From Loripinus fragilis (taxonomy: Eukaryota; Mollusca; Bivalvia; Lucinida; Lucinidae): DNA of 64,000 bases. Under the pieces are notes generated by a model. That model saw nothing but the letters and a program-made list of their open reading frames with translations. It was not told where the DNA came from and did not search any database. Shown here in pieces: positions 48,608-59,403 of the stretch. Both the position numbers and the translations under genes were made by a program. The stretch is taken from positions 33,524,690 to 33,588,689 of the forward strand of contig OZ026530.1 of NCBI GenBank assembly GCA_964019695.1, written 5' to 3'. The stretch's first letter is position 1. The number at the start of each line of letters is the position of its first letter.

Positions 48608-50350
48608 TATTGCTCCCCGCGGGAATTTCGCAAGCTTCTCCTATCTAAAAAAAGATTTCAAGCTGCATCTTTTAATAGATGTTTGCACTATGTTCACCGG
48701 GGCGTTAGTCTCTGACAGCCTGTTAAATATGTTACCATATTAAATTTAGAAAAAAAAGAAAATTAAAAGTTTGAGCTACAGAAAGAAGGCGAATTATCTA
48801 AATTACTCATATGGTCTGCATATTGACTACTTTAGCTACATATAAATTCCTTTGGAGCAAAATTACAGCCTCCTGTGGTGTTATGTGCGTTACTTTAATT
48901 AGATTACCCTTTAAACATGAAAATTGTGACCAATATCATTAACTTTTAGCTGATATGTGCATTTTCCAAAATGTTTTAATTATTTTGTACTAACAAACTC
49001 ATTTGGGTTAGCGAAAATCCAAAGTTTGCTTTTATACTTAAAATATAGTGGTCTTATACGTACAATTAAACAACCCAAAGGCTACACCCAATTTTAAGGA
49101 GCCAAATCTGGTAGGCATCATTTAAGTAAAAATATATGAAAACTTTTGCTGCTGTTGGATATCTTACATATTTGGGATTGTCTTGCTCATATTATAAAGA
49201 ATTATAGATTTTGCAGGTTTAACAACAAGATTGAAGCACTTGTTAAAGGCTGTAACATATGTTACATGACATAATAAATGAGCAAGGACATTGACTTGAC
49301 GTAAGAGATGATATTTCAGGAAAAACATAAATATATTTCGCATGTTTTCCTAGCTAAAGTCTCTAGCCTCTTGTGCCTAAATCTTAGATATTGATGGCTA
49401 ATAAGCCCCTGTACCTTTGTTACAGATGTTATGAATATTTGTTTTCATTATTTGCTAATATGAATAATTCTAAAAAAAAGATGCATCCTAGAGGAACATA
49501 GAAAATAATCGTTTCACATTTAAACAATACAACTGAGTAAATGTTCCTTTCTAATGTAAATATTCTAAACCAATCCTCATCTAAGTCATATACAATATCG
49601 ATGATTATTATTTCTGCTTCTCCGGTAAAATAATTGTCCTCCTAATCTCATAAAAAAACAGAATAATCATCAAACAAGATTTTGACTGCAAGCTGAGCAA
49701 TGACCTGCTCCATCCCAAACCCTTTTAGACATACTCTATCGTATGTACAAATTCAAGGTGCATCGAATAGGAGATGTTTGCACACTGTAAGCATGGGTGT
49801 TAGCCTGTAACAGCTTGTTACATATGTTACTTTATCAATTTGAGAATAAGAAAATTGAAAGTTTGAGCTACAGAAAGAAGACATTAAAACTAGCTAATCA
49901 ATAAACATTCTAATAGTTTGCAAATTACTGGATGTCTTTACTACTTTTGACAGCTGTTTATGGCTACATGTTGTATTATGTGCGTTACATGAACTTCATT
50001 ATAATTTGAAAGTGGTAATTTTGGCTATCGTCATTTAGTTTAACGACTGCTCTGGGTTGGTTTCAAATCTTTTTAGATTAGGTTTACCAAACTTATACTC
50101 AATCGACAAATACAAAAAACAAAGTTTGCTTTTCTATCTTAAATATTTTGTCTTATATGAGCTAATGCATAAATCCTACCCCCAGTTTTGCAGTGGAGCA
50201 AATTTTGTTTTCGCCGCTTAAATAAAACACATAATTATAAAACAATTGCAGAGTGTTGATATTTTACATTTTTCTTAAACAGACTTGCTCATATATATCT
50301 ATGTTTCTAAGATCAGGACACTTATTTAAGATGTCAATGTACCATTGGTG
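48608..50350 (+). repeat. 1.1 kb tandem repeat (family J), two copies
   Basis: GAGCTACAGAAAGAAG recurs at about 48773 and 49866, AGATGTTTGCAC at 48678 and 49770, and AAAGTTTGCTTTT at 49021 and 50121, all near 1,095 bp apart in the same order. GTGTTATGTGCGTTAC-like and CCTGTTACATATGTTAC-like text also recurs. A third copy starts at 63676 and runs off the window. No protein is recognisable. Confidence 0.75.
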
Positions 50351-50552
50351 ATGTCACAACCAGGGCTCTGATTGATTTCATGCACTATCAGGTGCTGATA
50401 TTTAACTAGTTCAATGTCAGGAAAGAGCAAGAAATCATATTGGCAGGCATTTAGCTTTGCTGGAGACTCTATCCACGAAGCATTCTTTCACGTCGACTCA
50501 GTGCCCTTAGAAAGCACAGTGGTAGATGCACTAGATTAATATTTTGTAAATT

Positions 50553-50672
50553 GTCCTGACCTCTAAGCTCTCGTTTGTGATGTCTAACTGTGAGTTTGTT
50601 ACTTTCCCATTGGTATCCTGGGTCAGGTGTGGTACTTAATTGTATCGATTCCTGATCTTTGCTGTCTTTCCT
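50553..50672 (+). repeat. Family C copy 9
   Basis: CTGACCTCTAAGCTCTCGTT, TGTGATGTCTAACTGTGAGT, CCTGGGTCAGGTGTGGTAC and GATTCCTGATCTTTGC. Only the last 120 bp of the family. Confidence 0.87.
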
Positions 50673-50932
50673 GTTTGTATTAGCCAGTCACCGATATTGT
50701 TCGACTCACTGCGTTGAGGTAATGGATATTTTGGAGAGAAAAAAAAAGCTGAATTGCAAAAACTACCACTTCCAAGAACTGTGTTTCTCGAACGTGCGCA
50801 GTACCAGTGCATCATTTGGAAAACCTCATCTGTCATTAATCCTGACAAATCAATGCCTGACAATTATGGTTAAAAACGGGACTGTGATAAATGTTGTCCC
50901 GTTATGATGCCATTGCCCATGTGCGGATCCAG

Positions 50933-51177
50933 AGGGGATAGGGGTCCGGACACCCCCTGGAAAATAACAAGTACGTACATGGGTTTCTATAGAAATTTAC
51001 ATTTGGACCCCCAGGGTAAAAGTTGGACGCCCCCCCCCCCTGGAAAATAATGGACTTCTCTAGATCCGTGGTAAAGTATAAGTATAGTTTTCTCAGCAAT
51101 AAAACCGTTGGACCCCCTCTGTAAAGTGTAAAATAAGCTGATGACTAAATAAAACTGACAAAAAAATATGGATCCGC
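50933..51177 (-). mobile_element. Family E element, copy 3
   Basis: Bounded by GCGGATCC (50933-50940) and GGATCCGC (51170-51177), 245 bp. Contains GGGGTCCGGACACCCCC, ATGGGTTTCTATAG and GGACCCCCTCTGTAAAGTG. The minus-strand frame across it is composition-driven. Confidence 0.78.
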
Positions 51178-51179
51178 GC

Positions 51180-51675
51180 ATGTTGCCTCCTGCTCCCGAA
51201 ACCCCTCTGCAGCTAATAAAATGTGGTTGCAGCATGTCTGTATGCAAAATATCTTGGTGTAAGTACAAAGCAAACCATTTATATTGTACTGATTTGTGTC
51301 GCTGTGGAGCAGAAGAGGACTCATGTAAAATATTGCCAGTGATGCTTATGACTTTTGAACACCTATTTTCATGTGGATTCAGATATTTCTTTAGCCGTCC
51401 CAACAAGAATGCCTTATTGTCCGATTTTGACCTTTGAAGACGATTCTGCATATAAGCATGCGAAAGCTAAACCAGATTGTAACAGTTTTCTATTGCCCGT
51501 GCTATCGAAGTATAATGGGTAACTTGTAGAGGGTTTTATCCTTATTTCCATATCATGAACTACTTAGTAGACTCGTCTAACTTTTGATCCTTCAGGGGTC
51601 AAAATCGGACTGTTATGAGTTTGGTTGATAGTGTATGCAAATGATTATTTCTACTATCTTTTCTTTGGGTGTAGG
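51180..51675. other. Nothing recognised
   Basis: An 89-codon plus frame at 51168-51437 begins inside the family E terminus and has no known similarity. Confidence 0.4.
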
Positions 51676-51679
51676 ATAA

Positions 51680-51920
51680 GCAGCTACAGATAAACCAAAA
51701 GCTTTGAAGCGTGACTCTATTTACAAAATTGATATGTTGTTCTAGAAAAAAAGGGTTTCAGGCATTTATTCACATTTACTATAAAAGTTTTGCCATACAC
51801 ATATGTTCTAGGTCTATCCCGACTGGCTCATTTTACGTATTCTGCATCAATCGTTTGAAATAGAAAGACCCTAAGGTCATTGGTCAGAGGTCGTGGTGCA
51901 TCTATATAATATAAGCATAA
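51680..51920 (+). repeat. Family H core, direct copy
   Basis: TTGAAGCGTGACTCTATTTA, CAAAATTGA, GACTGGCTCA, GCATCAATC-TTTGAA and AGAGGTCGTGGTGCATCTAT match 53665-53880 in the same orientation. Confidence 0.65.
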
Positions 51921-52184
51921 GAGATTATATTTACACGGTTTATTATCAGAAACACTGTTTGTTTTTCATTCACTCCACTGTCTTTTTATTCGTAAATCGT
52001 GACGGCATTTACGTCTCACCCTCGAACTGACTTCACCCTATCTGAATATATTTTGTATGTTACGATTTAAAGAGTTTGTATTCAGTCATTATGAGGCTAT
52101 CAGTTCATTATAGGAATATTTTCATGCGTTGGAAATGGACAAAACGCATATATATATGTGGTATTTTCATATAAGGCATCATTT

Positions 52185-52520
52185 TAATGACGTCATCTTT
52201 TTGTTCTGATGCGAAAACAATATGGGCGACATGTTAATTTTAATTATTTGCCCCCTAAGATTAAATTTGGTGCATTTCGACTGAAATTGGCAAACAAAAT
52301 GCAAGAAAGTCCTGATCGCCATTGACTACAATGGACATACCGTTTGAATTGCACTGATACAATATACGTTATTTTGATGACGTCATAATGACGTCCAGAC
52401 GTGAAACCCAGATGGGTGACCAGGTGATTTTCATTAGTTATCCCCTAAAGTTTGATTTGGTATAGGTCACCATAAATCGGCATCATATTCGCACGGGAGT
52501 CCCGATCGCCCCTGACTACT
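52185..52520 (+). repeat. Two-copy repeat, period about 190 bp
   Basis: Each copy starts at TGACGTCAT, then GGGCGAC or GGGTGACC, TTTTAATTATTTGCCCCCTA-like text, GATT-AATTTGGT and a GTCCTGATCGCC-TTGACTAC-type ending. A reversed fragment is at 48190-48320. Confidence 0.6.
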
Positions 52521-52539
52521 ACCCTCTGATGAAAAGATA

Positions 52540-52640
52540 AGTCATTTAGTCGGAATCGTCAAAGAGTCTGAAGCCGACTCACCTGCTTGCAATTTAAGAG
52601 GAAAGTAAATTCGGAACGTGATTGGTTTGACCACCAAGCA
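52540..52640 (-). repeat. Fragment matching the 5' part of family C copy 4
   Basis: The inverse of GAGGAAAGTAAA and GTCTGAAGCCGAC aligns with TTTACTTTCCTC and GTCGGTCTTCAGAC at 22908-22940. Confidence 0.55.
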
Positions 52641-53104
52641 TGCTGTCCGTTGCAATACAATAATGTTATAGCCAATGTTTTTAATAAACTGCACTGAAAC
52701 ATTATTAGCCAACAATCTTCTTTAACTTAAGTTTTTATTAGCACTTATGAAAACGCAATTAATGTAGATCTTATAAGGATCTCAGACAGTCTCCTATAGC
52801 CTGTGGCTAGGATAATGCATTAGTAACAACTATATTTTTGTGCTTAAATCAAACCCTTACAATTAGTGTAACTAGCATAACAACACAACAATTGCTCACC
52901 TGGGAGCCAGCATAGTGTTTGGAGATACCATAATTTATGAAGCACAAAGGCAGCTACCTCTGAACTTAAAACAGTGACCAGGAACTAATTCAAAAACATA
53001 AGATATTATACCAGTTCTTGTTATCTGCAAGAATTAAAGAGATATGAATAAAAATGGTGAAAGTATATTTTCAGACGCTCAAGGGCAGCTTACTCTGTAG
53101 TTTT

Positions 53105-54035
53105 ACAGGAATTGTGCAATTACTTATGCAGATAATGAAACGTTTTGTACCGTCATACTGACTAGTCAAGTGGTTATGATACAGAGTTTACAACCAAAAG
53201 GTCGTGAGTTCGAGTCCACGTTTGTGTGTGTGTGTTTTTTTTTTTAACCTTTATTCGATTCGTTTAATTTCATTTATTACAGATGTACCACGACCTCTGA
53301 GGAATGAAATTTTGGATCATTCTATTTCAAAAGGCTGATGCTTAACGCGTAAAATGAGCCAGTTTCCGAAACATCTTCAGAGATTATTGGAAAATATTGT
53401 TCCATATTATAGCCAAAACATATGGTTAAAATGTATTCACTATACACGTTGTTTGACCTTAAGTTCAGTGGGAAAACGTCTGAAGAAAAGTATGCAGCAA
53501 GTCTTGGCACTAAGGCAAAACAGATTTTTTTTTAAATATCTGTGATTACTTTAAGAATATGTCAAAAGCACAGAGATTCAACTTGACATATCGAGCGTAC
53601 GGTAACCGTTCTCGGTGAGGGTCCTACAAAAATAACAATAACAAATGCAAGTTTAGATAAACAAATTACTTTGAAGCGTGACTATATTTACAAAATTGAA
53701 AATACGGATCTAAAATTAGGGGTTTCAGGCGTTTTTATACGTAAACTATTCTATTTTGAAGAACGTAGATGTTCAAGATAGACTGGCTCAGTGTATGCGT
53801 TACGCATCAACCCTTTGAATATAATGATCCAAAAGACATTACTCAGAGGTCGTGGTACATCTATAATAATAATGTTAAACAAATCAAATGAAGAGGTAAA
53901 AATACAAAAAAAAAAGAATTTACGTGGATTTGAACTCAGGACCTTTTGGTTGTAAACTCTGTACTAAAACCACTTGACTAGTCAGTAGTACAATGCAAAA
54001 CGTTTCATTATCTGCATTAGTAATTGTAAAATTCT
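53105..54035. mobile_element. Family H inverted-repeat element with tRNA-like ends
   Basis: The left arm 53105-53355 and the inverted right arm 53785-54035 share AATGCAGATAATGAAACG-like text, GACTAGTCAAGTGGTTATGA, GTTTACAACCAAAAGGTC, GAGTTCGAGTCCACG, ATGTACCACGACCTCTGAG and GGATCATT. The CAAGTGGTT and GTTCGAGTCC pieces look like tRNA A- and B-boxes. A 430-nt core lies between. Inserted inside satellite A. It could be a foldback transposon or two SINEs head to head. No protein seen. Confidence 0.65.
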
Positions 54036-54764
54036 CGTAAAACTTACGGTAAAAACCGAAAGTCGACGGAAGGTAAAAATATCTTGTGCACTAACCGTGA
54101 AATTATGCACCTGTGTCAGGTTAATACAATGCATACCTGCAAGAATGAGAAAAGATCCATTTAAAAATGAAGGTACTAGAGTGGTCACAAATGATCTCCC
54201 ATTGTAAGTCTATGCAGATTTTATGACGTTCAGGGAAAGTTAACTCCACAGTCAGAGGTTGGTTCTATTTAAAGTTCAAACTTATTCAAGTTTTTTTTGG
54301 TTGTCCTTGTTACCTGCAAGAAAGATGAAGATCAAACCAAAATTAAAGGCGCTAGAGTTGTCACAACATTATCCATCATTTTTTAAGATGCTCAATGGGA
54401 GCTAACTACATTTTATACTATGGAATTTTGACGAAATTCAAACGTATCTAAGCTTTTATAGTTGTCCTTCTTATCTGCAAGAATGAATGAGATCCGTTTA
54501 AAATTGAAAGCACTTTAGTGGTCACAACATTACTGCCATTATAAGTCTATGCGGATTTTCCAGACGCTCAAGGGCAGCTAACTCCACAGTCAAACGTCGG
54601 ATCTGGCCGAATTTCATACCCATCCAAGATTTTATGGGTGTCCTTGTTGCCTGCAATAATGAAGAAGAGCAAATCATAAATGAAGCCGCTAGAGTGGTCA
54701 CAACATTATTCATTGATTTTTCAGACGCTCAAGGGCAGCTAACCCATACGTCGCTGGTCAGATC

Positions 54765-55119
54765 CCAAAGGGGTACTCTGATATTTTCATACATACGTAG
54801 GCTCGAGTCAATTTTTTGGGTTCAAAATTTTGAATCTTAATAATCTTAGGGGTTTTCAGAAAAATCAATAATTTTGGGGGGACATAGATTTTGTGGATAT
54901 TTTTGGGGGTTATCACAACATTGGATTATATTTAGGGATCATTTCTATGCATTTAAGGGTCTTTTCTAAAGGTCAAGGTTCAGAATGAGGGGTATCTTTT
55001 GGGTTGCTGAAATTTCAATTTTTTAAAGGGTGCTTGAAATTCCTGATATTATTTTAGGGTGAACAGTAGATGCTGGGCCCGAGCCTATGTATGAAGAAAG
55101 AAATGAGAGTACCCCCTGG
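54765..55119. mobile_element. 355-bp TIR transposon, 9-bp target duplication
   Basis: Ends CCAAAGGGGTACTCTGAT and (inverted) CCAGGGGGTACTCTCATTT. Inner TIR continues through TTCATACATACGTAGGCTCG against TTCATACATAGGCTCGGG. GGTCAGATC is present on both sides (54756-54764 and 55120-55128), and removing the element restores a normal satellite A monomer. A 9-bp duplication fits Mutator-like elements, an inference from length only. No coding. Confidence 0.85.
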
Positions 55120-55743
55120 GGTCAGATCCTGCAGGGTTTCAAACTCATCCAAGCTTTTATGGTTGTCCTTGTAACATGAAAGAATGAAAAAGATACAATC
55201 AAACATCTAGGCGCTAGAGTGGTCACACCATTATCTATTAATTTTTAAGATGCTCAAGGGGAGCTAAGTCCATAATAAGTAATGAGAACTCGAGAAAATT
55301 CAAACTCATCCATGATTTTATATTTGTCCTTCATATCTGCAGAAAATGAAGAAGATCCAATCGAAAATGAAAGCACTAGAGTGGTCACAACATTTCTCCC
55401 ATTATAAGTCTATCGGGATTTTCCAGATGCTCAAGGACAGCTAACTCCACAGACCAAGGTCCGATCTGGCCGAATTTCAAACCAATACGAGATTTTTTAT
55501 ATGTCATTGTTGACTGCAAAAATGAAGAAGATCCAATCAAAAATACAAACGCTAGAGTGGTCACAACATTATTCATTGATTTTTCAGGTTCTCAAGCGCA
55601 GCTCACTCCGAAGTCAATGATGTAATTTTGTGGAAATTCAAACTCATCCAAGCTTTTATGGTTGGTCTTGTTACCTACCAGAATGAAGAAAATCAATCCA
55701 AAAATGAATGCACTAGAGTGTTCACAACATTTTTCCCATTATA

Positions 55744-56137
55744 AATAGTGAGTATGATCTGGAATTACCACAATTACAAACCGCAGACAACCCCATGGCA
55801 CCGCGAGGAAGAGCCACTCAACCAACACGAGACACCAGGAAGACAAATTGAGCAAAGCAACCAGCTCTCTCTTCCCCATCAAGATGATTGCAAAAATTAA
55901 AAGGACATAAAGTAACGTACAACAAAACATAGAACAATTACAGACTCCCACAATGGGAGTAACAATAAACAAAAAGTCAACAACAACAAAACCACCACCT
56001 TAGAACGGACAGCAGCCTAAGCCACAGGGGGGCTTAAATGAATTTTACTGGTACCAAATCTTCGCCCTAGATTCTGCTGTTGTTGAAGTACAAGAAATGT
56101 TCAGCTCGCACGGAGGCCTTCTATCTAATGCATAACT
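55744..56137 (-). repeat. Family D copy 5
   Basis: AGTATGATCTGGAATTACCA, ACGAGACACCAGGAAGACAA, CTTCCCCATCAAGATGATTG and GACTCCCACAATGGGAGTAA read the family in reverse, extending to the GTACAAGAAATGTTCAGCTC segment found in the 60950-61530 copy. Confidence 0.87.
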
Positions 56138-56150
56138 AACCGCAGAATCT

Positions 56151-56322
56151 AGGGTGAAAATTTGGTACCAGTACAATGCATTTAAGCCCCCCAGTGGCTT
56201 AGGCTGTTGTCTGTTCTAAGGCGGTAGTTTTGTTGTTGTTGATTCCATGTTTATTTTTACTGCCATTGTGGGAGTCTGCAATTGTTCTATGTTTTGTTGT
56301 ACGTTACTTTATGTCCAAAATG
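56151..56322 (+). repeat. Family D copy 6, head-to-head with copy 5
   Basis: GCAGAATCTAGGGTGAAAAT, TTTGGTACCAGTACAATGCA, GCCCCCCAGTGGCTTAGGCT and ATTGTGGGAGTCTGCAATTG mirror the inner half of copy 5, so 55905-56322 is a large inverted repeat. Its normal 3' half is missing. Confidence 0.82.
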
Positions 56323-56469
56323 ACAAAAATGCCTGGCCTAGTCTAGATCCTAACTGTCCAATAAGTGAATATGTGTGAAATAAATGGGTCTAATAACAAG
56401 AAAACCTGCTACTGTTGCATGTGGATGCCTTATTGCGATAACCCTTTGATGCAGTTTGAACCCTATTGA

Positions 56470-56705
56470 GGCTCTACTGACCGTTCCAAGGCGGTTCTTC
56501 ATTTCTGGATCTTTTATGTTTTTGTTTGTCTTGTGTGTGCTATGTCTTTGTGCGCGTCTGTTATATGTGCTTTGTGGTCACCTGCTGGGAAAGGGCTGGT
56601 GTCTAACTGTAAGTCTGTTACTTTCCCATTTGGTATCCTGGGTCAGGTGTGGTACTTATTTGCATCGATTCCTGATCTTTGCACCCTTACTTACTTCTAC
56701 AAAGC
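56470..56705 (+). repeat. Family C copy 10
   Basis: CTGGATCTTTTATGTTTTTG, GTGTGCTATGTCTTTGTGCG, GGTCACCTGCTGGGAAAGGG, CCTGGGTCAGGTGTGGTAC and TTTGCACCCTTACTTACTT. A 24-nt block CTCTTGGCT... is missing internally. Confidence 0.86.
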
Positions 56706-56804
56706 GCTATGCCTGATATAGAGCCACACTGGTTAATAAGTAAATGTTTATCTTTTATATGTACCTTGTCACCTTATTTTGTGTGTTATCCTTCTAAAAT
56801 TGTC

Positions 56805-56816
56805 TATTATTATTAC

Positions 56817-56860
<44 letters not shown>

Positions 56861-56940
56861 TCTTCTTCTTTTTCTTCTTCTTCTTCTTCTTCTTCTTCTT
56901 ATTATTATTATTATCATTATTATTTTTATTATTATTATTT
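56805..56940 (+). repeat. Compound (ATT)n-(TTC)n-(ATT)n microsatellite
   Basis: ATT tract about 56805-56858, TTC tract about 56859-56899, ATT tract about 56900-56940 with interruptions. Gives spurious poly-Tyr, poly-Leu, poly-Ile and poly-Arg frames. Confidence 0.96.
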
Positions 56941-56989
56941 TATCCGCTTTTTTCTTTAGAAAAAAGGGTATACTAATTTCGTACCAAAG

Positions 56990-57047
56990 TCGGTCCGTCG
57001 TCCGTCTGTCTGTCTGTCTGTCCGTCCGTCCGTGTGTCCGTCCGTCA
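56990..57047 (+). repeat. (TCTG/TCCG)n tetranucleotide tract
   Basis: GTCCGTC and GTCTGTC units repeat to GTCCGTCCGTCACG, immediately before the 133-bp satellite. Confidence 0.9.
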
Positions 57048-58000
57048 CGTTTCTTGTAAATGTATCTCGTCCTGAAACTTTTATACATAGCAACTTCAAA
57101 CTTTGTACCTAGATAGGTCACATGATGTTGAGGGTACTGGGGAGCATTTTGTGTGACGTCAAGGGTTAAACAGTGTACTTTCTTGTAAATGCATATCCTC
57201 CTAAACCGTTAGACATAGCCTTTAACTTTTGTACGCAGATCGGTTACGTGATGTAAAGGGTACTTGGCATCATTTTAAGTGACCTTGTCCCCTAGGTCAA
57301 TGTCAAAGAATGTATTTTGATGTAAATATATCTCTTCCCAAACTGTTAGATGTACCACATTCAAACTTTGTACCTAGATAGGTCACATGATGTAGAGGGT
57401 AGTGGACAACAAATTGTGGGTCAAGGTCAAAGGTCAAATAATGTATTTTATTGTAAATGCATCTCCTTCTGAAATGTTGGACGTAGAAATCTCAAACCTT
57501 GCAGTTGAATAGGCCACATAATGTAGAGAGTACTGAGCTATATTTAGTGTGATCTTTACAACAAAGGTCAAGGTCAAAGATCAATGAATGTAGTTTCATG
57601 TAAATGCATCTCTTCTTTAATCACTGGACGTAGCAACCTCAAACCTTGCAGGTGAATATGCCACATGATGTAAGCGATACTAGGCAGCATTTGTTTGGCC
57701 TTGACCCCAAGGCCAAAGGTCAAATAATGTACTTTCTTGTTATTGCACCTTCTCCTAAACTGTTGGATGTAGCAATTTCAAATGATGCATATGCAAAGGA
57801 CATATGATTTGGAAGGCGCTGGACAACGTTTTGTGTGACCTGATAAAGTGTATTTTTGTAAAGGCTTCTACTCCTTAACCATTGGACATTGCAACTTCAA
57901 ACTTTACAGGTGCATAGGTCATATAATGTAAAAGGTACTGAGCTACATTTTGTGTGACGTTGACCCCAAGGTAAAGGTTACAGGGCAAAAAGCAAGGTAC
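57048..58000 (+). repeat. 133-bp satellite (family K), about 7 monomers
   Basis: GGTCACATGATGTAGAGGGT-like landmarks lie at 57121, 57247, 57385, 57527, 57663, 57801 and 57920 (spacings 119-142). Each monomer carries TTCTTGTAAATGCATCTCCT, a CAACTTCAAACTTTGTACCT-like phrase and AAGGTCAAAGGTCAA. Confidence 0.85.
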
Positions 58001-58019
58001 TTGCCATGGTGTACGATCG

Positions 58020-58700
58020 ACTTCTGCTTAAGTTATTTTAATTAGTAGTAAAGCCTTTTTCAAACAGTGTGGACCCTGATTAGGCTAGAAGCTCGACAAA
58101 TACCTTGCCTGACCTGGAACTGTCAATACCCTTATTAAGTAAAAAGTACACTGAAACAACTATTTATAATTAAATAACTAGAACGTGCAGTCGATGGAGC
58201 GCCATCGCAAATCCCTACATTCAAGTTTTTGACCCCCATTACCCTTAAGTCATGCTTCTTGGGCATGTCCCAGGCAACAGAATGAAAATTCTGTTCAATA
58301 TGTTTCATATCATTTATACACATACAAAGTTTGGTATAAAAATCTTTGAAACTGACTTTGTAATTGATTTAAAATGATACTTGACCTTTTAACCTCAACA
58401 AAGGTCACCAGTTTGGTCCTAGGGTAATAATTTTACTTGCACTCTGTTCTACTCATCTTTCCGTCATTTTTGATACGCCACATGACCTTGTTAAAAAATG
58501 ACCCCCTGCGCACACAGGTCCCACCCCTGGGGAATGATCCAGGCGTCAGCACAAAAATCCCGCTTGATATATTTTATCTCTTTTATTTGTAAGAACACAG
58601 ACACAGTTTGGTATATAAATCTTTGAAATTGTCTTTGTTAATGACATTTTATGATTTTTGACCCCTCTCCTGGAACCCAGGTAGCAGGTTTATTTTTTGC
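58020..58700. repeat. Two-copy repeat, period about 287 bp
   Basis: CACATACAAAGTTTGGTATA + AAATCTTTGAAACTG (58319) and CACAGACACAGTTTGGTATA + AAATCTTTGAAATTG (58606) open two copies. GCATGTCCCAGGCAACAG and GAATGATCCAGGCGTCAG precede each. A lone CAAACAGTGTGGACCCTGAT sits at 58061. No gene. Confidence 0.6.
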
Positions 58701-59034
58701 TGTTAATCGCCTCCTTCATGTGAGTAACTCAAAGTCAAAATCATATGTAGTATGCACATGCTGCTACATTCAATGGGGTGCACTGGGTCCGGGACTCAAA
58801 TTACTGGCTTTTGGTCTAAAATAATGCATTTAAAGCTTATTTTAGGAAATTTTGGCTTTTATAATGTTCAGTTCATCGATTGCTTTGAGCAGCGTTCACC
58901 GATTGTATACGTAGCTCAATCAAAATTTCACATTGCGTGGTCAAATTTGGCTGGCATTTTGAGAAGACAATCAAATGTTTCACCGTTTAGCCAGTTGTTT
59001 ATTTCCCTTTTCAAAAAATGAGAATAAGCATCAC
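58701..59034. other. Nothing recognised
   Basis: An 89-codon plus frame at 58752-59021 has no known similarity. Confidence 0.4.
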
Positions 59035-59038
59035 TTAA

Positions 59039-59399
59039 AGCTGCATAGTCTGTAACTTTTGATCTTTTAATTTTTGAAATAATGTTTCTATTTTTCAAAA
59101 CACAGTAAAAAACTAAAATTCAGGTATACATTTTACCAATTACGTAAATCTTTATAAATTATCAGTATCAAAACAACAGCATTTATGTTAAAACTTGACG
59201 GTCTATAATTATTGGAGGGACGCAAATAATTACCAACAAGAGAAAAGCACATGTTTTTATAAGATAATTCATTTTTTCATGCAGCTTTCAGCTATAGTGA
59301 ATAGATTTATTGTGAAAACTTATTTTAATTCTGCTTTAACAAATGAATTAAAAAGATTTTTTTTTTCAAAAAATGTTCATAGTTGCAGACTTAGTCTCT
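59039..59399. mobile_element. TTAA-flanked MITE, copy 2
   Basis: Starts TTAA|AGCTGCATAGTCTGTAAC at 59035 and keeps GACGGTCTATAATTATTGGA and GGGACGCAAATAATTACCA in common with 14366-14732. The right inverted repeat is changed (AGTTGCAGACTTAGTCTCT) but TTAA still follows at 59400-59403. Confidence 0.78.
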
Positions 59400-59403
59400 T
59401 TAA

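Larger units (their letters stand above)
52850..55743 (-). repeat. Satellite family A, array 2, interrupted twice
   Basis: Reverse orientation to array 1: AGAGTGGTCACAACATTATC, TTTTCCAGACGCTCAAGGGC, AGCTAACTCCACAGTC, TTATGGGTGTCCTTGTTGCC and TGCAAGAATGAAGAAGAT repeat. Monomers occupy 52850-53100, 54035-54764 and 55120-55743. Interrupted by the family H inverted repeat (53105-54035) and by a 355-bp transposon with a 9-bp target duplication (54765-55119). Ends where family D begins at 55744. Confidence 0.83.

Noticed and set aside
53156..53222. Possible functional tRNA gene
   Set aside because: A- and B-box-like motifs exist but the acceptor stem is missing and the T and anticodon stems do not pair cleanly; the same sequence is repeated inverted at 53926-53990.
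56679..57121. Long frames on both strands (poly-Tyr/Leu and Arg-rich)
   Set aside because: Produced by the ATT/TTC microsatellite and the TCCG tract.
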